Positions 58,746-64,000 of a stretch of 64,000 nt of DNA are shown piece after piece. A model generated the notes under the pieces. The model saw only the letters and a program-made list of their open reading frames with translations, ran no database searches and was not told the origin of the DNA. Position 1 is the stretch's first letter; every line of letters begins with the position of its first letter. The DNA is from Phycisphaerales bacterium (GTDB taxonomy: Bacteria; Planctomycetota; Phycisphaerae; UBA1845; Fen-1342), in contig JADJWG010000001.1 in assembly GCA_016716475.1 (NCBI GenBank), forward strand, positions 124,001 through 188,000, read 5' to 3'. Made by a program: the position numbers and the translations under genes.

Positions 58746-59951
58746 CTAGACACTTGGGACCTGTGCCTCACCCCGTAACACCACCCCGAGCCGTTCGCAC
58801 GCCAATTGCGGCGCCACATTCCGATCTACCATCAACTCCGCCTCGTTGACGCCCTCGATCACCTGCTGTAAACGCTCCTTCGAGCCCTCGGCAAGGCGGC
58901 CGCTCAACTCCACGAGACCCGGCAAGACGCGTAGCTCCGCCGCACCGGCGGCCGTGCAGAGCCCATCCCGGTAGACCGCTGCTACCAGCGCCAGCACCAG
59001 CTTGAGTCCGCTCCGGAGCACATCCGTCGACGTTTTCTCACCGCCCTTTCGCGAACCGGTGCGCTCTTCGCTGTCCGGAGTACTATCCTCGGCCTCGTCT
59101 TCGCCTTCAGGGGTCAGTTCCACTGCGGTAGCCCCCTGCTCAACCTCCACTTGCTGCTGTAACGCCGCCCCCAGTTCCGTCGCCACGGCCAGCAGCCGCT
59201 TCGCGAAAACCTCCGGCCGCTCCTGCGTCGCATCGGCGACCGCCGCCCCCACCGCCGTCACTGCCGCCAGCAATCCCGCAGCATGCCACCGCAATCCGAC
59301 GCCCAGCCGCCCGCCACACAACCGGGCCAACGACAGAGCTTCATCTGATGCGAGCCCTAGTCGCCGCACGAACTCCTCCGCCACGTACGCCTGCGGCAAC
59401 AGATCGAAGGGCACTTGCTGGCAACGCGACCGAATCGTCGCCAGCAGGCGGCTCGCGGACGTTGTCAGCAGGATCAGGCAGGCCGCTCCCGGCGGTTCCT
59501 CCAGTGTCTTCAGCAGCGCGTTTTCCGCGTGCTCGTTCATCAACTCGGCTTCGCAAATCAGGAACACCCGCCGCCGACTCTGGCTCGGTTTCAGTGTCGC
59601 CGGGGTCAGAAGAAACTCCCGGATGACTTCGATCCCGAGACCAAGCCCCTTCTTCCGCCGCACGGCCGGATCCGAATGCACCTTGTGCAGCCGCCGGTGG
59701 ATCAGGTGGAAGTCGGGGTGATTGCCACTGGCCAGCATCCGGCACGAGACACAGGTGCCGCAGGCATCCCCATCGGCCGCGAGTCCGTCCGCGAGGCACA
59801 GCAGCCGCGCGACGAGCACGCGCGCCGTCAGTTCCTTCCCCACGCCCTCCGGCCCCGCAAAGAGGTAGGCGTGATGTGTACGTCCGCTGGCGAGGGCGCG
59901 CCGCAGGATAGATACCGCCCGGTCCTGGTGACAAACATCAGCCCAGCGCAC
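58746..59951 (-). CDS. holB: DNA polymerase III delta-prime subunit-like (HolB) AAA+ protein
   Basis: A 401-residue clamp-loader-type AAA+ protein. Walker-A-like GPEGVGKE (canonical T/S is Glu), as seen in delta-prime subunits that do not hydrolyse ATP. A zinc-binding cluster CLADGLAADGDACGTCVSC follows, then sensor-type ALLKTLEEPPG and TIRSRCQQVPF. The C-terminal half is a helical collar, with an acidic insertion (EDEAEDSTPDSEERTGSRKGG) not typical for HolB. GTG 59951 has AGGCGG upstream; the gene overlaps the tmk end by 14 bases, supporting co-translation. Confidence 0.9.
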   Translation of the reverse strand: MRWADVCHQDRAVSILRRALASGRTHHAYLFAGPEGVGKELTARVLVARLLCLADGLAADGDACGTCVSCRMLASGNHPDFHLIHRRLHKVHSDPAVRRKKGLGLGIEVIREFLLTPATLKPSQSRRRVFLICEAELMNEHAENALLKTLEEPPGAACLILLTTSASRLLATIRSRCQQVPFDLLPQAYVAEEFVRRLGLASDEALSLARLCGGRLGVGLRWHAAGLLAAVTAVGAAVADATQERPEVFAKRLLAVATELGAALQQQVEVEQGATAVELTPEGEDEAEDSTPDSEERTGSRKGGEKTSTDVLRSGLKLVLALVAAVYRDGLCTAAGAAELRVLPGLVELSGRLAEGSKERLQQVIEGVNEAELMVDRNVAPQLACERLGVVLRGEAQVPSV

Positions 59952-60615
59952 GGCACACCGCCTGTTCCACATCCGCCCAGACAGCCGCTTCGTCACGCTG
60001 TCCGTCAATGATCACCACCGGCGCCGGGTACAACCGCGGCAACTCGAGAAACAGCTCCCGAACGCGCCGGTGGTACTCCAGCGGCCGGCGCTCCATCGCA
60101 TCGGCCGTCGCCCCTTCGAAAATGCTGAGCTGTCCCACATCCCCGCGGCGCGCGACGTGATGCGGCTTCCGCCCCGTCCTCCCGAAACCAATCTCCGGCG
60201 GCACATCCAGCACGATGGTCAAATCCGGCCAGGTATCCTCTACCGCCAACCGACCCAGGGCGACGATATCCCCCGCCGGCACGCCGATCGCACCCTGGTA
60301 CGCACAGGTCGCCGAGATAAAACGGTCACACACCACCGTTTCACCGGCCTGCAACGCCGGCCGTACGATCTCCGCCAGCAATTGCGCCCGTGAGGCCATG
60401 AAGAGAAGGGCCTCACAACGCGGGTCCATCTGGCTGAGGTCGAAGCCCAACAGCACGTGCCGAATACGGTCGCCGATCTCCGTTCCGCCGGGATCGCGGG
60501 CCCGCCGCGGCGTGCCCCCCTGGGTACCGACCCAGCGGGCCAGCCGATCAAGCTGCGTGCCTTTTCCGGAGCCATCCGGACCGTCGATCACGAGAAACTT
60601 GCCGCCGAGGTTCAT
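59938..60615 (-). CDS. tmk: Thymidylate kinase
   Basis: Tmk phosphorylates dTMP to dTDP. The 225-residue product has P-loop GPDGSGKGTQ, DPGGTEIGDRIRHVLL, the dTMP-binding FMASRAQL, and DRFISATCAYQGAIG. The family's LID is longer here (FGRTGRKPHHVARRGDVGQLSIFEGA). ATG 60615 begins MNLGGKFLVIDG. The SD is weak. It precedes holB in a common operon, and a lipoprotein gene lies upstream by 50 bases on the same strand. Confidence 0.96.
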   Translation of the reverse strand: MNLGGKFLVIDGPDGSGKGTQLDRLARWVGTQGGTPRRARDPGGTEIGDRIRHVLLGFDLSQMDPRCEALLFMASRAQLLAEIVRPALQAGETVVCDRFISATCAYQGAIGVPAGDIVALGRLAVEDTWPDLTIVLDVPPEIGFGRTGRKPHHVARRGDVGQLSIFEGATADAMERRPLEYHRRVRELFLELPRLYPAPVVIIDGQRDEAAVWADVEQAVCRALG

Positions 60616-60665
60616 GGCTCGGACGTTATTCCAAAGCAGCCGTTGCGGCAACGGGGGCCGAGGGC

Positions 60666-61082
60666 TCAGGTGCGCGTGCGGTCTTCGGCTTGATCAAGGG
60701 CCCGCAATACGCGTTCGATGTCTTTCCCGAACATTCGCGTGATCTTGAGGGAGCGCCGGATGTGGGCCATCGTCTCCGGGGTACAGCACGGGTTCTCGAT
60801 CAGGTTCAGCAGTGCATCCGCTCGATCGGAACTGAACCCGATCGGCATGATTGTGTTCACGAGATAGATCTGCTCGTGCGGCAGCAAGTCCGGCTGCCGT
60901 GCGATGCGTTTCAGCAGGTCCAGACGCTGGTTGGGGAATTCGATGATGAACGCCGCCGATTCGATCCGTTGCATGGTGGGCGTATCGGGCCCGAGTGGTC
61001 GGCAACCTACCCCCAGGACCAACAGCGTCATCGCCACCACGACACAGCCGACGCGTTTCGCTGAGAAGGCGTACGTGCGCAT
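60666..61082 (-). CDS. Small lipoprotein of unknown function
   Basis: A 138-residue predicted lipoprotein with signal MRTYAFSAKRVGCVVVAMTLLVLGVGC (lipobox VGVGC) and a mature helical part: TMQRIESAAFIIEFPNQRLDLLKRIARQ, EQIYLVNTIMPIGFSSDRADALLNLI, and a terminal SLKITRMFGKDIERVLRALDQ. I recognise no family. ATG 61082 has GGGAG upstream. It is codirectional with tmk and holB, 50 bases away, so it may share their transcript, but no link to DNA replication is evident. Confidence 0.68.
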   Translation of the reverse strand: MRTYAFSAKRVGCVVVAMTLLVLGVGCRPLGPDTPTMQRIESAAFIIEFPNQRLDLLKRIARQPDLLPHEQIYLVNTIMPIGFSSDRADALLNLIENPCCTPETMAHIRRSLKITRMFGKDIERVLRALDQAEDRTRT

Positions 61083-61361
61083 GCTCGCTCCCACGTGCCC
61101 GGTGGGCCTGACCACGACGAAACCCGAACCACCCGGTCACTGCCCCTGTTATACCGCTCCGAAACGTTCCCGGTGGCAGTCCTGCACCGATCGGATCACG
61201 CCACGGGCTCCCGCCAAGTCCCGCGCGCAAACCCGTTTTCAATCATAGCAATCACCTTTTGAAAAAAGGAGAATATGACCCGTTTAGTGGACACGGGTGC
61301 AATTCTGCGACCATACTGAGAGTGGCTTAGCAATTCTGGTCCGGATCCTCAGGAGCCCCCG

Positions 61362-61820
61362 GTGCCTGTCCGCAACACCACCCAGCGCCGCATCATCCGC
61401 GAGATCTTCAAGCGCGCCACGCGTCCCTTGTCGACGCAGGAGGTCCTGGCGGAGGCCCAGCGTGTGCGGTCCAGCTTGGGCATCGCCACGGTCTACCGGA
61501 CCCTGAAATTGCTGACACAAGAGAATTGGCTTCGCATTGTACGGTTGCCGGGAGTTTCACCCCGGTACGAGCTGGCAACCACCCGGAACCAGCACCATTT
61601 CTTCTGCAAGGATTGCCAGCGCGCATTCCGGACGGTCTGCCGGGCCGACCTCCTCACCGACGTTGTTCCGAGCGGCTTCGTGGTCGAGGATCACAACATC
61701 GTCCTCTACGGTCGCTGCGATGAATGCTGTCAAAGCGCTGCCCATCCACGACCCGGCGAACAGGCGACCTATTCGACCCCAGGAACCTCGCCCAGCCCTA
61801 TCCGGACAGCCGCTCAGTAG
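61362..61820 (+). CDS. Fur-family metalloregulator, probably Zur-like
   Basis: A 152-residue Fur-family repressor. The winged helix is RRIIREIFKRATRPLSTQEVL and LGIATVYRTLKLL, the dimerisation domain has RYELATTRNQHHFFCKDCQRAF (HHFFC-xx-C), and a second metal pair is YGRCDECC. The motif is that of Zn-binding Fur proteins, so Zur or Fur is likely; the neighbouring zinc-uptake genes favour Zur. GTG start 61362 has AGGAG upstream. A weak promoter TGGACA-18-CATACT is at 61288-61317. The tail is Pro/Thr-rich and not conserved. Confidence 0.9.
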   Translation: MPVRNTTQRRIIREIFKRATRPLSTQEVLAEAQRVRSSLGIATVYRTLKLLTQENWLRIVRLPGVSPRYELATTRNQHHFFCKDCQRAFRTVCRADLLTDVVPSGFVVEDHNIVLYGRCDECCQSAAHPRPGEQATYSTPGTSPSPIRTAAQ

Positions 61821-61854
61821 TGATCCACCGGCCCCCCCCGCTGTAGAAATTCGC

Positions 61855-61863
61855 TGGTATAAT
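61855..61863 (+). promoter_or_regulatory. Extended -10 promoter of the RHH-znuA-znuC operon
   Basis: TGG-TATAAT: extended -10 with perfect TATAAT and no recognisable -35. Expected start about 61870, inside the direct repeats at 61865-61881. Confidence 0.6.
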
Positions 61864-61864
61864 C

Positions 61865-61881
61865 GTAATACTGTGTAATAC
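61865..61881 (+). promoter_or_regulatory. Direct-repeat operator candidate (GTAATAC, 10-bp period)
   Basis: GTAATAC at 61865-61871 and 61875-61881, one helical turn apart, overlap the predicted start. RHH proteins typically bind such same-face direct repeats, so the adjacent RHH protein may autoregulate here; a Fur/Zur dimer would more often use an inverted repeat. Confidence 0.5.
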
Positions 61882-61925
61882 AATGTTCGTGCGGCCAGGA
61901 TTCGGCCGCCGGACGAGGAATCACT

Positions 61926-62228
61926 ATGCCTTCCCCGCACCATCAGAAAGAAGCGGTGATTACCTTCAAGGCCGACAGCGCGTTGCTCGACGCCCTGAAG
62001 AACATTCCCAACCGCTCGGAGTTTATCCGCGAAGCGATCCTCGCCGCGCTCGACAATAGTTGTCCGCTCTGTCACGGCTCCGGGGTGCTGACACCGAATC
62101 AGAAGCGGCACTGGGACTCATTCACCGAAACGCACAAGCTCCGCGAGTGTGGGGACTGCCACGAGATTCACCTCGTCTGCCCCGGCACCACGGAACCCGA
62201 CACCACCGTCACCCACGGTACACCGTGA
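61926..62228 (+). CDS. Ribbon-helix-helix protein with C-terminal zinc ribbon
   Basis: A 100-residue protein. The N-terminal RHH (CopG/MetJ-type) domain is KEAVITFKADSALLDALKNIPNRSEFIREAILAAL, described as a region: a beta strand for DNA contact and two helices. The C-terminal ~55 residues carry CPLCHGSGVLTPNQKRHW and CGDCHEIHLVC, a two-CxxC zinc-ribbon-like module with His and extra Cys. Such a fusion suggests a metal-responsive DNA-binding protein. GAGGA lies before the ATG. The stop overlaps a GTG by 4 bases at the znuA side. Placed between Fur and znuA, a role in zinc control is inferred. Confidence 0.82.
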   Translation: MPSPHHQKEAVITFKADSALLDALKNIPNRSEFIREAILAALDNSCPLCHGSGVLTPNQKRHWDSFTETHKLRECGDCHEIHLVCPGTTEPDTTVTHGTP

Positions 62229-62257
62229 CTGACCACCCTGCACTGGAGAAAGCCATC

Positions 62258-63241
62258 GTGGAATCCATTCGAACACTGGCAGGATGGGCCGCCGGCTGGG
62301 CAACGCTGCTCGCGCTGAGCGCACCGGTCCCAGGACACGCGCAGGACACAACCCGCCCCGCCCGGCTGAAGGTGGCGGTCACCATTGCCCCGCAGGCGTA
62401 CTTCGTGGAACGTATCGGCGGCGAACATGTCGAGGTCACCGTCGTCGTCGGCCCGGGCCAATCCCCGCACGCGTACGAGCCGACGCCGCGCCAAGTCGCC
62501 GCACTCGAAGCTTCGCAGCTCTATTTCACAATCGGCATCGAGGTCGAACGGGCGTTGGTGCCGAAGCTCAGGGGCATGTTCAAGAACATGGAGTTCGTGG
62601 ATACACGCCGCGGTATCGCCCTGCGACGCATGACGGCCGCCGAACTGCATGCCGACTGCGACCACGGGCACGAGCAGGCCCCGCGCGGCCGGCATGAGCA
62701 CGGCGACGGGGCGGTGCACGATCACTTCAGCGGCGCACCCGATCCCCATATCTGGATGAATCCGCGGCTGGTGAAGATTCAGGCGCAGACGATCACGGAA
62801 GCCCTGAGCGCCGCGGACGGGGCGCGGGCGGAATTGTATAAACTGAATCTGGCCGCCTTCGAGCGTGACCTCGATGCCGTGCATGCTGAGATCGCCGCGG
62901 TGCTGCAACCGTTCAAGGGGCGAGAGGTCTTCGTCTTCCACCCGGCGTACGGATACTTCCTGGACGAGTTCGGACTGAAGCAGGTGCCCGTCGAGGTGGA
63001 TGGCAAGCAACCGTCCTCGCGGCAGCTTGCGATGCTGATTGACCGGGCCCGCGCGGCGGGCGTCAAGGTGATCTTCGTGGAACCGCAGTTTTCACCGCGT
63101 TCGGCCAAGGCCGTGGCGGACGCCATTGACGGTGTCGTCGTTACACTGGACCCACTTGCGCGCGACTACCTGGTGAATTTGCGGAGCATCACGCTGAAGA
63201 TCCGCGACAAGTTTGAGTCCCCCGTGGTGGAAAAGGATTAG
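62258..63241 (+). CDS. znuA: Zinc ABC transporter substrate-binding protein ZnuA
   Basis: A 327-residue periplasmic zinc-binding protein with a signal peptide (MESIRTLAGWAAGWATLLALSAPVPGHAQ). Zn ligands are visible in order: PHAYEPTP (His), DPHIWMNP (His), HPAYGYF (His), and VEPQFSP/DGVVVTLDP (Glu/Asp). Between the first and second lies the His-rich loop typical of ZnuA, here DCDHGHEQAPRGRHEHGDGAVHDH described as a region. GTG 62258 was chosen because GGAGA lies 8 bases upstream and the signal peptide begins there; GTG 62225, coupled to the RHH stop, is an alternative. It is followed by znuC. Confidence 0.95.
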   Translation: MESIRTLAGWAAGWATLLALSAPVPGHAQDTTRPARLKVAVTIAPQAYFVERIGGEHVEVTVVVGPGQSPHAYEPTPRQVAALEASQLYFTIGIEVERALVPKLRGMFKNMEFVDTRRGIALRRMTAAELHADCDHGHEQAPRGRHEHGDGAVHDHFSGAPDPHIWMNPRLVKIQAQTITEALSAADGARAELYKLNLAAFERDLDAVHAEIAAVLQPFKGREVFVFHPAYGYFLDEFGLKQVPVEVDGKQPSSRQLAMLIDRARAAGVKVIFVEPQFSPRSAKAVADAIDGVVVTLDPLARDYLVNLRSITLKIRDKFESPVVEKD

Positions 63242-63302
63242 GTGCCCCGCACACGTGAGCGACACCGCCGCGATGGCAGGATGCACCGGAGACCACCCCG
63301 CC

Positions 63303-64000
63303 GTGGAAAGGACCAGTCCCCTGGTGACTGCAGCACCGGTCGTCAAATTACAAAACGTTTCGTTTGCTTACGGCGCCGTGCCGGTCGTGCAGGATGTTTC
63401 GTTCGCGCTCGCGCCGGGAGACTTCGCCTGTATCGTCGGCCCCAACGGCGGCGGCAAGACCACCCTGCTGCGCCTCATGCTGGGTTTGCTGCAACCGCAA
63501 AGCGGCGCGGTGCATCTGTTCGGGCGGCCACCAATCGCGGCGCGGCGACGCATCGGCTACATGCCGCAATACACGCAACTCGATCCACAGTTCCCCGCCC
63601 TTGTACGCGATGTGGTCCGCATGGGCCTGCTGCACAACTGGCACCTGGGACCGTTCTTCGGACGGGCGGTGGCCCGCGCGGACGAAGCCCTGCGCGAGGT
63701 CGGAATGGCTGAGTTCGCGCGGCGACCTTTTGCAGCGCTTTCCGGCGGCCAGCGACAGCGTGTCCTGATCGCCCGGGCCCTCGCCTGCAACCCCGAGCTG
63801 CTGCTGCTCGACGAGCCGACCGCGAATCTCGATCCGCTCGTGCAGGACGACATGACCCAGTTGCTGACCCAGCTCAACCGGCGGCTGACGATCGTGCTCG
63901 TATCGCACGACGTGGGCTTCGTCGCCCGGCATGTACGCACGGTGATCTGCGTCAACCGCACGGCGGTTCTGCACCGGGCGGAGGAAGTCACCGGTGATTC
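63303..64000 (+). CDS. znuC: Zinc ABC transporter ATP-binding protein ZnuC (cut by right edge)
   Basis: The frame is open to the window end, so the C-terminus is missing. Walker A GPNGGGKTTLLRLMLGL, Q-loop YMPQYTQ, signature LSGGQRQRVLIARAL, Walker B LLLLDEPTANLD and H-loop VSHDVG are all present, with the metal-ABC RRRIGYMPQ pattern of ZnuC/MntA-type ATPases. GTG 63303 (GGAGA 10 bases upstream) is the likely start; a GTG at 63324 is an alternative. The membrane permease znuB probably lies beyond the window. Confidence 0.94.
   Translation, partial: MERTSPLVTAAPVVKLQNVSFAYGAVPVVQDVSFALAPGDFACIVGPNGGGKTTLLRLMLGLLQPQSGAVHLFGRPPIAARRRIGYMPQYTQLDPQFPALVRDVVRMGLLHNWHLGPFFGRAVARADEALREVGMAEFARRPFAALSGGQRQRVLIARALACNPELLLLDEPTANLDPLVQDDMTQLLTQLNRRLTIVLVSHDVGFVARHVRTVICVNRTAVLHRAEEVTGD

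Noticed and set aside
61312..61317. CATACT as -10 box for the Fur-family gene
   Set aside because: The -35 match (TGGACA) needs an 18-base spacer and both boxes are weak, so I did not list it as a separate feature.

Overview
The window is a GC-rich bacterial chromosome segment that reads best as a member of the Planctomycetes, probably a Phycisphaerae-like lineage. The evidence is the combination of dockerin-type Asp-rich repeats, PEP-CTERM proteins, long pseudopilins with a FTLIELLVVVAIIALL start and a conserved C-terminal domain, an ECF sigma factor next to a TPR-tailed Ser/Thr kinase, a SirB1-type transglutaminase and many HEAT/TPR proteins. Taxonomy is inference; no rRNA gene is present. 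Genes lie on both strands in short operons, often with GTG or TTG starts and clear Shine-Dalgarno (SD) sites.

Layout. 1-9 kb: the 3' end of a dockerin-repeat protein, a NifU-like protein with an altered cysteine motif, clpX, envelope proteins, a SirB1 protein, a HEAT protein, acpS and prfB, which needs a +1 frameshift. 9-20 kb: a PrpD-family protein, an MscS channel, an HD protein, tRNA-Glu(UUC), a Na/Ca exchanger-like protein, an ADP-ribosylglycohydrolase, an M20 peptidase, a lipoprotein with duplicated zinc ribbons, and rsmD. 20-31 kb: a UVR-motif protein, two paralogous pseudopilins flanking an MrfA-type helicase, a SecD-head-like protein coupled to a CCA-adding enzyme, a two-gene rpsL-rpsG operon ending at a strong terminator, and an RsbV/RsbW-like pair. 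31-40 kb: a btaB-btaA betaine-lipid operon, a 1.4-kb stretch with a DUF4469-like remnant and tandem repeats, a large TPR membrane protein with a fresh 120-bp duplication, a NERD remnant and a CNNM/CorC protein. 40-49 kb: a PEP-CTERM protein, an ECF sigma factor predicted to be leaderless, its kinase, two tandem PEP-CTERM paralogues, and gpmI behind a compact structured leader. 49-61 kb: an ABC exporter operon, a MATE transporter, nadD, a divergent sigma-70 factor, and lipoprotein-tmk-holB. 61-64 kb: a Fur/Zur-like regulator, a ribbon-helix-helix (RHH) zinc-ribbon protein, znuA and the start of znuC.

Working together. The last cluster looks like a zinc-uptake system with two candidate metal regulators; a 10-bp-period direct repeat sits at the predicted start of the RHH-znuA-znuC transcript. 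The btaB-btaA pair predicts a nitrogen-based, phosphorus-free betaine membrane lipid. The ECF/kinase pair and the RsbV/W pair are separate signalling modules. Much of the rest is housekeeping (ClpX, RF2, AcpS, S12/S7, CCA-adding enzyme, NadD, Tmk, delta-prime, GpmI).
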